A stretch of 64,000 nt of DNA from Batkoa obscura (GCA_030770535.1 JASVEC010000005.1:992001-1056000); one strand, 5' to 3'. Shown: positions 49,727 to 62,398, numbered from the stretch's first letter. Made by a program: numbers and translations. Notes: generated from the letters alone by a model not told the origin.

Positions 49727-49808
49727 GACAGTTTGTCCGAGTGGTTAAGGAGTCAGACTTGAAATCTGATGGGGTTTCCCCGCACAGGTTCAAATCCTGT
49801 AGCTGTCG
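49727..49808 (+). tRNA. tRNA-Ser (anticodon UGA)
   Basis: 82 bases without intron. Acceptor stem GACAGTT pairs with AGCTGTC (one G-T), D-arm TCC...GGA, anticodon stem TCAGA/TCTGA with loop CTTGAAA, a long variable arm (GGGG...CCCC) typical of tRNA-Ser, and T-arm CAGG TTCAAAT CCTG. Discriminator base is G. A T-run about 20 bases downstream can end pol III transcription. Confidence 0.97.
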
Positions 49809-50961
49809 TCACATTGTAATTCATTTTTTTTTTGCAATTGCCACCTTTTTAATACTCCAATAATAATAAACTTAAATGGACATTCATCTATTATTTCTAG
49901 TGTTATTTCTTCTATAAAGGTTAGGCTTTTATAAGTTTATATTCGACTTTATTTTTTGTTTATCTAAAATCTAAAGATTAAAAATCCATGTTCAATTCAA
50001 TTGTAGTTGTTATAGCCAATATTATGGTGGGTTTTGTTACTTTTACTATTAGCTATTGTGTTTATTATAGCGTTTAAAAAGTACAGTCAAGTTCATATAC
50101 TATTTCATTTTGTTTTTGTTAGCTTGAAGTATTTGTAAGGTAATTAAGAATTAATTAAACTATTTTAAATATTTATAAATAGCCTCAAGTTTAATATTTG
50201 ATAAAAGTATTAGTGCTATAATTAAAAAAACTTCACCATTTGGATTCTCTTAGTTAAAATCGAGTTTATTATAGCACTTAATAATCAGTCCTTAATTTTA
50301 TAAACTATATTTGTCTGTGTTTATTCTTATTGATATTATAAATGGATTTTAAATAAGTAAATAAACATTTATTAGTATTTATTTATAACTAAATAATAGT
50401 GCATTTTGAGTAATAATAGCACGAATAAGAACACTAATGCTAGAATTCAATTATCATAATTTAAAAATAACTTTTTCACCAAAGAATAAAAAACTGATAT
50501 AAAAATAGAGCAGTCACTTAAGAACATTTCAACTTGATATTTTATTCTATTGATTTTAATCAGTATTTACAACATTTTAATTTGTCATTGCTATAATGAA
50601 AATGTTGTCAAAGGGTAACAATGTATGTAATTATAAGATGAGATTTATTTTTAAATAGAACAAATTAAACTATTTTAAATATTGCTTAGAATTCATTGAA
50701 TTGGATTAGTAATTTACTACGTTTAAAAATCATAACCTTAAATTTAACTATTATATAATCAATTTGGAATCTAGCCAATTGAATTTGGATAAACTATGTC
50801 GATCTAAAGCGTTAACTACCATTTTTAAAAGAATTTTATAACTGAATTTGAATTGTAACACCATAATAAAACTAAAAATCTTTCCATTCTGACTTATGTT
50901 GTTACTTTTCAACTTTGTATTAATTTTATTCTAATAGTTTAATACCAATTTTAATATCGGT
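49809..50961. other. Intergenic, no gene seen
   Basis: Over 1.1 kb of AT-rich DNA between the tRNA gene and the TRIM37-like gene. No repeat-family member detected. Confidence 0.5.
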
Positions 50962-53879
50962 ATGGGTTTTAGTAAAAATAAACGAATAATTGATGGGGAA
51001 GATAAAAGAGATCGTGGAGGAATGGATAACTTATCAACAATCAATAATTTCAATATTCATTCAAATTGGTTTGAAGAAGTATTTAAATGTTATATATGTT
51101 TAAGTAATTTGAAATCCCCTAATTTATGTCCCAAATGTTCCAAAGTTTGTTGTGAAGCTTGTATTAAGGTGAAAAAGAATTTTATTTAATTTCAATTTCC
51201 AATTTTAATAAAATGTTTTTTAAAATAATAGAAATGGTTACGTGAACAAAAAGAAGAATGTCCTCATTGTCGAGCTAATATCGATCAATCTCAATTAATT
51301 CCTTGTAGATTTATTGATGAGTTACAAGAGGTAAGTGGCAATTTAGGATTTTGAATTGTGATTTATTTATTTAATATAGCATTTAAAAACAGCATTAACA
51401 ACAAGGATGGAAGATAGCGATACATGTACTGAACATCAAACTATTATGAGTTATTATTGTCATACTTGTGACATACCTATCTGTTCGGATTGTGGTATGT
51501 TTGGGGATAAAGTAAGATTTGAAATAATTTTTAATTCTATGAAAAAATTAATGAGGTTTTATTTTGTCAGCATAAAGAACATAAATTCGAAAAAATTGAA
51601 GTTATTTATGAGCAAAGAATTGAAAGTATTGAAATTTATCTATCAGCTTTAAAAAAAAGAATGATTAAATTTAATAAAAAAGTGAAGGAAATTGATAAAA
51701 AAATTCATAATTGTAATAGTTCTAAAATTGAAGTAAGTAAAAAATAATAGTTTATATGTTTTAGGTCTCTAATAATCTCTCTTTTGTTTTTAGGCTGATA
51801 GAGAATTAATTAATTTAATTAATAAATATAAAGCTAATTTAGAACAACAATTAAGAGAAAAACATCGTATTTTATTTTGTAAGTTGAATATATAATTATA
51901 ATTATAATAATTAATTTTAATAATATCCTTCTTTTTTTAGCTCAAAGAAATAGTTTAATAAAGCAATCTAATTTTCTATTATCAACTATTGATAGTTTAG
52001 ATATAATAGTTAATAATAAATCTAAAGTTAAAGTATTACAATCAGATGAACAAGTAATTCATTTATTAAAAAAAGTAAATTGATATAGTAATTTTAAAGT
52101 ATGCTGATATTAATGTAAATTATTATTTAGGTAGAGCAAGTAATTGTACAAAATCCAGGAGATGATATTAATGTGGATATGACATTTGAAAAAGATTTTT
52201 TACCTAATTTTAAATCATTTGAATTTGATATACCAGAGTGTTAGTAAGTTTATTATTATTATTATTTATTAAAAATAAATTTAACGGAATTTCTATTTTT
52301 TAGTTTTAATGAAAATAATAATGATACATCATTTGAATCTGATGTTATTATTGATTCTGGTTTAAAATGGAAATTAGAATCTAATTTAATAGGTAAATAT
52401 TTAATAATAATAAATTAAATAATTAATATATATATTATAATAGAATCAACAACAACTAAATCGAGTTATGTTTGTTTAAAAATTCATTTATTATCTGGAA
52501 ATATACAATTAAGTAAATATAATATTCGTATTGAATTGGTAATTATTAAATCATTTTTTATTTTTTATTTTATAACTAACCCAATTTAATTGTATAGAAA
52601 CATCCTAATCGATCGGATTCAATAATAAGAGAATTTACTTTTGATATGAAAGTGGGGGATAGTAATGGATTTAAGCAATTTTGTAGAGTGGGTTCATTGG
52701 TAATTTTATTATTTATTATTAAATATTAATCTAATAATAATGATAATAATACATTGATTTAATTTAAATTAGATATCTAAAGGTTTTAAATATAATGAAA
52801 GTAATAGTTATTTAATAATAGCTAGTATTCAGCCTTTATCTTATAGACAAAAATGTATTAATCAACAATTATATATTGAAGAATTAGAACTTAAATTAAA
52901 ACAATTACAACTTAATAATGCTAATAATAATAATAATCAAAATAATATTGAGGATTATAAACCAAGTCAAATTATATCATTAAAAGATCCAATTGAAAAC
53001 AATAATTTAAAAGAAATAAATGATAATAATAATAATAATAATAATTTAAGCAATGAAAGTGATAATGAAGAAGATGTTAAATTTAATGAACAAAATAATA
53101 TGATAAAGCAATCTTCAACAGTAAATAATAGTAATATATCATCAATAAAAAGTTGTGAAATAAGTTCAACAATGAATGATATAAAATCACCACAACGTTT
53201 GCCTTATTTAAGACGACCAACCAAAACGACAATATCTCGAGTAGAAACCAATGGTATTATACTCTCAACTCAACTACATAATAAACCTACAAAAATTAAT
53301 AGAGAAAGATCCCAATCTTTTAATGTATTTAGAAATCAATTGAGCAATAATAATACTAATAATATTACTAATAATAATAATAATAATGAAAGAGAATTAT
53401 CTTCGGATAGTGAATTTGAAGATGAATTTAATTCCTGTACAACTATACCCTCATTTACTAGTACCGAAGAATTAAGACAATTGATTCATTTAGAATTTGA
53501 TTCTTTATCAAAAATTAATAATAATAATAATACTAAGAGTAACAGTAATATTATTAATGGAAATACAAGTAGATTACAAACTAATTTAAAAAATGAATCA
53601 TTTAATGGACTATTAAATAAGCAACAATATTTAAGACAAGGACCAAGTAGGAATATTAGAAATAATAATCAAAATGATAATAATGATAATAGCAATAATA
53701 ATAATAATAATGATAATAATAATAATAATAATTTTCGACAACGTAGTTTATCCACCAATGATTGTTCATTAAATGTTAAATCTAATATTAGCAATAGTTT
53801 AAAAATGATCTCCAAATCATCCGAAGATTTAATGGATTCTAGAATGGAATTGGAAGTTAATTCCGATTCCGATTATTAA
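50962..53879 (+). CDS. TRIM37-like RING/B-box/coiled-coil/MATH protein
   Basis: Eleven exons (50962-51168, 51232-51330, 51380-51511, 51571-51732, 51794-51878, 51941-52074, 52131-52243, 52304-52392, 52444-52538, 52598-52699, 52773-53879), 774 residues, phases consistent. RING: CYICLSNLKSPNLCPKCSK, CCEACIKKWLREQKEECPHC. B-box: CTEHQTIMSYYCHTCDIPIC and CG...HKEHKFEKIEVIYEQ. A coiled coil runs from ~residue 165 to 260. A MATH-like beta domain follows (LKWKLESNLIE, SSYVCLKIHLLSGNI, REFTFDM, FKQFCRVG, YLIIASIQPLSY). The last ~300 residues are Asn/Ser-rich and disordered. RING and B-box closely resemble animal TRIM37, an E3 ubiquitin ligase with roles in histone H2A ubiquitination, centrosomes and peroxisomal import. 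Role in this organism is unknown. Confidence 0.88.
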
Positions 53880-54025
53880 TCCTATTTATTTTGTTTTATT
53901 TTATTTTTTAAATGCTAATAATGATTTATGTTTTTATTTTTATATATTCAAATAATAAATGCTAGACATAAAATATATAAAAAATGTTTGATTTTTATTT
54001 TTTATTTATTTATTTTATTTTGTTT

Positions 54026-54665
54026 CTAATTTAAGCTTTTTATAAAGTTAATTGCATGTAATATTTGTTTAATTGACAATTTTAATTCTACAATTAAATG
54101 TTCAATTAAATTAGTACCAATTTCTAACTATTAAAATAAATTAATATTAAACTAATATACAACAAATAATAATAAACCTACTTTTAATTCACCTTCTAAA
54201 GTAGTAATAAATTGTTTGACACAATTTATTACATTATCAATCGGTAAATTTGTATTTAATAATTCAATTTTTTCTTCCATTAAATTAGTAAGTTCCATTA
54301 TAGAAGTTAAGATTCGATTATTAACAGAACTATCTAATTTATAAATTAACTAAAATAATAAAAAATTAATTAATTAATTAAATTAATATGATATAGATTT
54401 AATAGAATAAAATTAAAATTACCTTATTAACTACTTCTTTTTCTTGTTGATATGGATTCTTAATTTTATATATTTTTGAGAATGACCAAATTAATGCAAA
54501 TTTCTATTAATTAAAATTAAAATTATTATTAATATTGCTATTGATGTTAATATGATATTATTTTACCTCAAAATAATAAACGATATTAATTAATGTTTTA
54601 CCATAATCAAAGCCGTTTAATGAAGTTAATATAAAATTATAAGCATCTATTGAAATAGGGATATA

Positions 54666-54706
<41 letters not shown>

Positions 54707-57700
54707 CCATCAAATGATTGATTAATTTGATTAATAGTTTCATTTTGTTGATCTTCATCTAAATATAATATAAAATATAAATATAAAAATAGATTTCAAT
54801 AAAAATTTACCATTGTTATTAACTTCAATTAATAGCTGTAATAAATATTTGGATATTAAATTTAATTGAATTTCAATGGGTAGTAATTGATTGTTCTCCT
54901 AAAATTAAATAAATAAATCCTAATTTGCTAATAAACTATTAATAACTTACTTTTAGTTGCTTTTTCATTATCTCATACTGTTGAATTCTTTCTTGAATTT
55001 TATTAATTGAATTAAATTCTTGATTTAACAATAATTTTAATAAATATAAATCAAATTGATGATATTGAAGTAATTTAGGCTAAATATAAAAATAATTAAT
55101 ATATTAATATTAAAAATAAATTAATCACTTACATTAGTAACTTTTGATAATTTCAATAGAGAATGAGTTGATATATTTGGAATAGTGGATAAATTAAAAT
55201 TTAAAAATACATCAAAATCTCTATTATCAATTAAATCATCTAAAAATATATAGAAACATTAACGTTAATATAACAAACAAAACAAATACTAAAATAAATT
55301 ACCTTCTTCCCATTCAAAAAATTCTGTTGGTAATGAATTTAATAATTCTATTAAATCTTTTTCATTAAAAAAAGAAGATAAATATTCTGATCTTAAAATT
55401 TCAAATTCATTAATATTTTTTTGTAGTGAATTTTCTAATCGATTTTGAAATCGAATAAATTCTTGAACCTAATAAAATAATTAATTACATTAATATCAAT
55501 CTTAAATTTATAATATAAATATAAATATAAATATAAATATAAATATAAATGTTATTGTCTCTCTTACTTTGGAATAAGTACCATGCTTAAATGCTTGAAC
55601 TAACATTTCCGATGTCTATTTAATAAGATAAATAATTAAATTAAATTAATTATACAAATTATTATAAACAATAAATTAACTTACTTCTACTCTATTACGA
55701 AAATAAATACTAGTAGAACTATGACCATGAGAATAAGTTTCTGTAAAATGAGCTAAATTATTGCCATTATCCATTATTAAATAACTAATATTAAAATTCA
55801 ATTAAAACTTAATTAATAATATAAAACAATTATAACTATAAACAAATTACCTTAATGTATCCAATTGAACATGTTTAATATCCAACGTGTTATAAAGTTT
55901 AGAAGCACGATGATAGACCCCTAATTAAATAATAATATTAATATAAATTATTATTTTAATTTTAATATTCAAATAATTTCTAACTTACCAATTAAAATAT
56001 AAATATTAATTAAAAATATTTTAATATGAAAATTAAATTGAGATTTAACAATGGCATATTCTAACAATAATGCAATACTCAATAAATGATAACTATCTTT
56101 TTCATAATGATACAATTCTAATAGATAATGACTTGCTAATAAAATGAAATCATCCCCATATTGTTTTTCACTTGTATTTAAATCTTGACCTAAATAAAAT
56201 TATTAGTAAATATATTATTTTTATTATGAATTTATTTAATTTTAATAATAATTACCCAATAATAATGCTTTCGAATAAAAATCTATTAATTGTTGAATTA
56301 AATTATGATGTTTTTCTATATTAATATGAAATTTCTCATCCCTATAAATTTGTTGACTATTAATTAATTTTTGAATTTTAAATAAATTCGATAATAAATA
56401 ACAATTTTGGATATCCTTTTGCTATATGATTTTAAAATACATTATTAGTGTCATTTACTTAAAATATAAATCAAACTTTAAATTTACCTTATTATTATTA
56501 TTAATAGAAATTGATTGAATTTTATTGCTTAAATAATTACTCCAATCATTTTTATAATCATTCAATGTGCCTTCTATATATGGTAACAAATCCTCATAAC
56601 AACATGATTTAGTACCAAATTTATCAATATAATTTAACATTGTTTCAAAAATATTTTCTAAAAAATTCATATCAATAAATTTTTAATTAATAAGAATAAT
56701 AATATTCTACCTTTAATAATCGAGCAAAATTTAATTTTAGCTAAATAAGGGCCCCTCTTTGCTTTTTTAGAGTTTTGATGTTGATTTAATATACTGTTAA
56801 TATAGTTTTCTTCTTCTTTTATAAAATTTTCATTTTGACTATTTAAATTATTAATATTTTATTTTAAATTTCACTTTTAATAAAATAAAAGCTTACTCTT
56901 CCTTAACTTTATTCTCCACTGCAGTTAAATAATGACTCCAATAAAACCAATCATCACTAATTGAAAATTGAATTAACAAATTTAAAATACTATTATTATT
57001 TACTTATATTATTAAATTACCTATTATCCATAATAAACTTTTTACAGTATACAATTGTCTCATTATATTTCTTCATTTTAATTAAATGAGGTAAGAGGGT
57101 AAATCTTAATTGATCTTTAATCATTTTAGTTTCGGATAATTCATTAGTTAACCAATTTAAAGCTAAATCCTGTTTATTTTGACCCATCAAAACCAAATAA
57201 TATAAATAAAATTCCTCAAAATTTTTAATATTTTTTTCTTGATAACTTTTTCCAATATATCTTTCCGCTAATATATAACTAATATCTTTTTTAAAAGCTT
57301 CAATATTATTTTTCTTTAAATCTTCCGCTTGTAAAACTAAGCACATGATGGCCCAATACCAATATTTCCGATCTTTAAAATCGCGATGTAATTTAATTGT
57401 TAAACTTTGCATACTTTTAAAATCTTTTTCTTTAACTAAGGCTTCAAAATAACGTGTACAAAATTCCAAGTCTTTTTCTTGTCCAGGGTATGCTTTTTCA
57501 TATAATTCTAAAATGTCTTTTCCTATATAGAAATGAGAAAAATTAATTAAAATACAAAATATCAAATATTACTAAAATGGTTTTAATTAAAACTTCAATA
57601 ATAACTTACCTTTCCCTGCGCTTTTTAATACCATACTTAAATTTTGTATGGTACTGATAGCTTTTGGATAATTATTCTTAACTTTCAAAGCTAATTCTAT

Positions 57701-58006
57701 GGCTTCTTCTCTTCTATTTAATTTACTAAGTATATACGCTTTGAAAGACTATAGGAAATTTCATTTAATAAATTTATTTATTACTTTAATATTCCAAAAT
57801 TAAATAATAACTTACTAAAAGGTAATGGTTTGATATTTTTTTCAATAATAAATTCATATCATTAAGTGCTGATTTATAATCTTCTCTTTCCAGATGGTCT
57901 AAATAGAATAATAAAAGATTAATACCATCTTTTGTTAAATTGCTAATTTCTAAAACCCAATACCATAAATTCGCATCAATTTTCTTTCATTATCCGAGGT
58001 CATCAT
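54026..58006 (-). CDS. NAA25: NatB N-terminal acetyltransferase auxiliary subunit
   Basis: Twenty-one exons on the minus strand, 893 residues: 58006-57964, 57898-57816, 57748-57610, 57522-57021, 56956-56897, 56838-56711, 56657-56488, 56421-56256, 56189-55989, 55920-55851, 55784-55685, 55615-55568, 55468-55303, 55239-55133, 55079-54951, 54898-54811, 54758-54708, 54646-54567, 54503-54423, 54349-54182, 54127-54026. All phases agree. Motifs of MDM20/NAA25: N-terminal TPR-like repeats (IYDHLEREDYKSALNDMN, YILSKLNRREEAIELALKVK), KKAKRGPYLAKIKF, YHRASKLYNTLDIKHVQLDT, HFTETYSHGHSSTSIYFRNR. It anchors the catalytic NAA20 to ribosomes for acetylation of Met-Asp/Glu/Asn/Gln starts. Exon 5 has two acceptors in the same frame; the one giving NSDDWFYW was preferred. 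Confidence 0.9.
54668..54702. repeat. (ATA)n repeat in a NAA25 intron
   Basis: About 11 TAA/ATA units inside the intron at 54647-54707. It fills more than half of that intron. Confidence 0.75.
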
Positions 58007-58163
58007 CTTGATATATCGATTTCTTAAAATAAAAAGGAGAATTCAAATTGATTAATTTTATCGAAAATATTATTGTTAGTCATTGGATTAGGATTGAATT
58101 ACTTATTTTTTGGCATAATTAATAGATTAAATAATTTTATTTTTTTATAAAGTAACGCTAATT

Positions 58164-58245
58164 GACAGTTTGTCCGAGTGGTTAAGGAGTCAGACTTGAA
58201 ATCTGATGGGGTTTCCCCGCACAGGTTCAAATCCTGTAGCTGTCG
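58164..58245 (+). tRNA. tRNA-Ser (anticodon UGA), second copy
   Basis: Identical over all 82 bases to the gene at 49727, with unrelated flanks. It lies about 160 bases upstream of, and divergent from, the NAA25 start codon. Same folding evidence: 7 bp acceptor stem, loop CTTGAAA and a long variable arm. Confidence 0.97.
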
Positions 58246-58588
58246 TTAAAAGCAAGTAGTTAATTTTTATAGATTATAATGCTAATTTTTATATATCTAA
58301 TATGCTTTTGGGTATGTGGTCAATTGGGGAAATGTTGAGATAAAGTTTTAATAAAGTCAATATCACTATATAATAATAAATAATATAAGCAAAAAGATAC
58401 AATCTTTTTTTATCGATATTAAAAAAAGTTTCAATGATCTGTTTTATTATATTTCTTATGATGTTGTTTAGTTGACTGGCTTTGATTTTTAATTTCAGCA
58501 CTTATAGGAATCTCCTCTTTTCAGTAAATATTGATATTAAAATTTTTTAATAACTTAATGTTATTTTTATAAGGGCTTTATTTAAATT

Positions 58589-58688
58589 TGGGGATGTATT
58601 TTTTGTTTAAAAATTTCATTAGCAATCTTTCCACTGAAATAGCGCTTAAAAAATGGAAAAAATAATGAAGCCAAAAAAAACACCCCCA
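58589..58688 (+). mobile_element. MITE copy 14
   Basis: 100 bp copy, TGGGGATGTATTTTTTG to AAAAACACCCCCA. Right flank TA, left flank TT. Confidence 0.85.
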
Positions 58689-58953
58689 TATGCTGAATCA
58701 TAATTTGGTATTTCAGATAAATAACCAAAATAAACTTTGCCTATTGTCTATCATTTTTTAAATACAAAGCGTCAAACCTTAATACTGATATAGCTTATTT
58801 ATTATAATGATCTAAATTTATTGGATCTGGTCTTATTTTTATTTTTATACTTTATTTAAAGTCTAAAATTATTATATTACTATTATTATTTAATTTTTTA
58901 ATAGTCTCATTAAATATATTTTTGAGTATCAACCTAAAATTTATGAATTTATA

Positions 58954-59052
58954 TGGGGATGTTTTTTGGTTTTATCACTTTTTCCATTTTTTAAGCACTA
59001 TTTGAGTGGAAAGATTGCTAGTAAAATTCTTAAACAAAAAAATACATCCTCA
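58954..59052 (-). mobile_element. MITE copy 15
   Basis: 99 bp copy, TGGGGATGTTTTTTGG to AAATACATCCTCA, flanked by TA on both sides. Confidence 0.85.
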
Positions 59053-59124
59053 TATAACCTTTTTTCTTTATTAAAAGTTTCTTTTATCTCTGTTTCATTT
59101 TTTATCGCTGTATTTATTTTATTT

Positions 59125-60123
59125 TCAGATAACTTTTTCTGACTGTATACTGGGCACATTATTATATAAATCTGTTTTTCTTGCTGGATTTTTAAAGTTA
59201 TTTGGTATATATTGTATAATAATTTTAATTTTCTCATCTTTAATTTTTTTTGTATTTTTAATAATAAGTTGTAATGCTGGTGTTTTATTATTACTAATTA
59301 TTTTTGAATAATCATATTGATTCCTATTTATATTAAATCCAAAACTTTTACATTCATCAAAAGAATATACTGAAGCTATAGTTGATAATAATGCTATTTG
59401 TTGGTTTTTACTTCCTGTTTCCTTTAAAGCACTAATTTTATACATTGCTTGATTAAGTTTGTTATTATTAATAATAAAATTCAATAACTTTTCTTTTCTT
59501 TTTTTTGTTTTATTATAAAATTCCATAAACTCTGGGTTATTGTGAATAGTTGTTAAAATTGATGTAAATGAATTACAATGTTTATATAATGTGTTTCTCC
59601 CTACCGTATTAAAGTTTTTAGAAATTCCATTTCGAAGTTTAGTTATAAAAGCTTGCATTTTGTTTTTATTTTAATAAAAAACAAAGTCAAATAATTATAT
59701 ATTTACATCTTATATATCTATTAAACATTTTAATAAAAAAATACAAAACACTGTGAAATATCGTTTCATCAGCTTTATGATTGATTATCGCATAATAATC
59801 ACTTAACTTGTTTACAGAACTAGTTGAAGTATAAAAGAGATTCTTCAACATAATAGCTCGAGGCTTTTTAATTGAATTGTTCCCTAATATTGTACTTTTA
59901 ATAAAGTCACTAAGTCTTTCTGACGACATCTTATATAGATTTTACAGTAGTATCTTCTATTCTATTTATTTTATATAGTTCGTAGCTTATTGCCCACTAT
60001 TCCTATTAATTTAAATCTATCTTAGTTACATAAACTAAGGCCTTTTGACTCAAGGCAAGTTAATCGAGCAAGAACTGCTTTTAACTCCTACCACTGAGTA
60101 CCAACTTTCACAAAACATGTTTA
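59125..60123 (-). mobile_element. Unclassified repeat element, longest copy (c)
   Basis: Minus-strand element of about 1 kb whose first ~430 bases (60123 downward) match the copies at 27515 and 28262. It carries two open frames. The first, 59929-59687 (80 residues, SSERLSDFIKSTILGNNS), is shared with copy a. The second, 59658-59125 (177 residues), occurs only here: it is Lys/Asn-rich, with KNQQIALLSTIASVYSFDEC and FNINRNQYDYSKIISNN. That second frame recalls N-terminal parts of uncharacterised transposon proteins, but I cannot assign a family or find a catalytic domain. No clear terminal inverted repeats or target duplication seen. Probably a truncated transposon. Confidence 0.55.
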
Positions 60124-60430
60124 AAATTAAAGCTTTATAATTTTTATAGTTAAGTTATAATTTAGCTATTGTTTATTTGGAGCAATGTTAATTACATAAA
60201 TCATTAATAATGATAATAAATTATTTTTAAAAACACTTAAATATTAAGTTTAATATAAAATAAGATAATAACTAAATTTAAAATTTTAATAGTAAATAAA
60301 AGTAAGCTAAAATTTAACTGTTTCTTTATAAAATAAAATTAAAGCCAACTTCTTATCAATAGCTAAATTTATGTTATTTATTGAAAAATTAACAAATTTA
60401 GTTTATTTTGAAATTTAATAATATTTTTTT
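60124..60430. other. Intergenic, no feature seen
   Basis: AT-rich sequence between the repeat element and a relic of the six-cysteine family. Confidence 0.4.
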
Positions 60431-60592
60431 TAAAATTTTACAATAATTCCCACTATAAATATAATAAAAACGATTATCAAAATCATTTTTAAGCATATTG
60501 GTACCCATTTTATTACTAAAGCAGCAATAATTAAAATCATATATTATTGATTTAAAATAATTTTTTTAAAATTGATATTAATTGTATACTTT
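60431..60592 (-). pseudogene. Six-cysteine family relic G
   Basis: On the minus strand the traces KYTIN, NYCCF, NDFDNRFYYIYSG and NYCKI appear in family order across 160 bases, in two frames and with cysteines lost. It matches the gene at 61196-61516 best. No start, stalk or tail is intact. Confidence 0.6.
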
Positions 60593-61195
60593 TTATTTTT
60601 ATTTTTTTAAATAATTGATTATTATTATCTTTTAAAATCATTTTTTTATTTTGTTTATACTTTTGATATAAGATTACATTTAGTCTTGAATAAAAATATA
60701 TTACTATAATATTTTCAAGAAATTTTCTGGATTATTATTTCAACTTTTTTTCAAAGTTTTGGCATAAATCAGATAGTACATTTATATTAGTAAAAAAAAC
60801 CAGAATAGAAAATCAAATAGCTATGGAGACAGATTTAAAGCCCAAGACCAAGACTAAGACTTATTTATTAAGTCTTATATTATGTTATTTGAAAAAAAAG
60901 GGATATTATGGGATTTTAGTTAAGCAATATTAAATCCTTTATGTTATATAGCTTATTGAACAAATATTCATTTAGTTTTTTAAACAATTAAGCTATAGTT
61001 TGATTACAAGTAATTTGTCTATAGCAACACCAACTATATAAATTATTAATAGTATGAAAGTTTCATTTTCAAAAGAATACTTATGCCAAGTTTAGTATAA
61101 AATAGCATGATTAAATAAAATTAAAATGTATATATCGTTTTGACGAACGTGATAAATGTAAGTTCAATCTTATTACATTTATTTAAAATAAAATG
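60593..61195. other. Intergenic, no feature seen
   Basis: AT-rich; downstream side of the six-cysteine gene F. Nothing recognised. Confidence 0.4.
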
Positions 61196-61516
61196 CTAAT
61201 AAAATGCTAATAAAATAATAAGGGAAAAAAGGAAAGCTACCTTTTTATTAATGATTAAATTGGAGTTATATCCTAAACCAGGGTTTGGATTTCGTACACT
61301 TCGAACTTGTGTATTAAGTCCTTTAAAAAGTTTACAGTAATCCTCATTACAAATATAATGAAAACAATTATCAAAGTTGTTTCTAACTACATCAGTAGCC
61401 ATTCTATCAGTATAGCAGCAATAGTTATTTAAGCAGAATCTAATTTGGGTTCCATTTTGATTTAAAAGTTTATCAACCTTCTCATCAAACATATTGATAG
61501 TATATTGTTGATGCAT
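61196..61516 (-). CDS. Six-cysteine family protein F (single domain)
   Basis: 106 residues on the minus strand, the shortest member. It has one domain with the complete set CLNNYCC ... NCFHYICNEDYC in the same spacing as genes B, C and E, begun by QYTINMFDEKVDKLLNQNGT. No Ser-rich stalk: a short linker with NPNPGLGYNSN leads to the hydrophobic end LIINKKVAFLFSLIILLAFY. No signal peptide. Sequence is clearly diverged from the tandem array 27 kb away, so it is an old dispersed copy that has stayed open, which argues for function. A MITE lies 60 bases upstream of its ATG, and no TATAAATA motif is visible there. Confidence 0.72.
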   Translation of the reverse strand: MHQQYTINMFDEKVDKLLNQNGTQIRFCLNNYCCYTDRMATDVVRNNFDNCFHYICNEDYCKLFKGLNTQVRSVRNPNPGLGYNSNLIINKKVAFLFSLIILLAFY

Positions 61517-61575
61517 AATATAGAATTGCCAAGTAGTAAAATAGAAATGTTTTTTTAAAGAAAGGTTTTAACATG

Positions 61576-61675
61576 TAGGAGTGTTTTTTGGTTTCATTAC
61601 TTTTTCCATTTTCTAAATGCTATTTGGATGGAAAGGCTATCCAGTAAAATTCTTGAACAAAAAAGTACATCCCCA
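61576..61675 (-). mobile_element. MITE copy 16, upstream of gene F
   Basis: 100 bp copy, left end diverged (TAGGAGTGTTTTTTGG), right end AAGTACATCCCCA. Flanks ATG and CAT, no TA duplication. An older copy, 60 bases before the gene F start codon. Confidence 0.8.
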
Positions 61676-61922
61676 CATATATACTTTTCATATTAGATCA
61701 TTCGAATTGACATCTGATTAAATGGAACCTTATCAGCTACTGCTTTTAAGCCGCTTTTGTTCTTTTATCAATTTTAAAATATTAAATATAACTTTTAAGG
61801 ATAAAAGTTCCAAATAAAATTTTTATATAACAATTATATTCTATACGTGATATTTTATTTACTATATAAAATTTGATTTGATATTAAAATCCTTTATATA
61901 GACTAGATAATGTTTTTTGGTA

Positions 61923-62020
61923 TGGGGATGTATTTTTATATTTAAGAATTTTACTAACAATTTTTCCACTTAAATAGTGCTTAAAAGATAGAAAGAATAA
62001 TTAAACCAAAAACGTCCTCG
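61923..62020 (+). mobile_element. MITE copy 17
   Basis: 98 bp copy, TGGGGATGTATTTTTA to AAAACGTCCTCG, flanked by TA on both sides. Confidence 0.8.
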
Positions 62021-62398
62021 TATGGAGCTGAGAATCCTGTTTTTTTATATAAATACCTCCTTTTTGGAATGGTTTTCTCTTAAATCAAACCTAAGTTCAG
62101 CCTCATTTGTGATGAGAATGGCCGCTTTTGGGCTTTTCTGGGAGTCAGCTATAGAGGTTTCTTTGATCTTTGATTTGGATTTATTAAAACTAAAGTTTAT
62201 ATGATATTTTTATAGTCATCAAATTTACTGCTTTTCTGTTTTATTATACAAATTCACATCAACCTTTTGACATAGTAGTGCAAGCTTTAAAAAAAGCTCG
62301 ATTTTAATCCAATAGTAGTTTGCAAAATCCATGCAAAAAACGTATACTTTCAAAAAGAAATTCAAGTTATAGAAATGAAATGTTTAGATTAATCTGAA

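Larger units (their letters stand above)
58246..59124. other. Intergenic with two MITEs
   Basis: No gene recognised. Contains MITE copies 14 (plus) and 15 (minus), and leads into the unclassified repeat element. Confidence 0.55.
61517..62398. other. Intergenic with two MITEs
   Basis: Divergent spacer between gene F and ARV1. Contains MITE copies 16 and 17. An open frame at 62022-62204 has no homology and begins in the MITE end. Confidence 0.55.

Noticed and set aside
62022-62204. 60-residue frame starting in the end of MITE copy 17
   Set aside because: Starts at the MITE border, no homology, low-complexity hydrophobic content.
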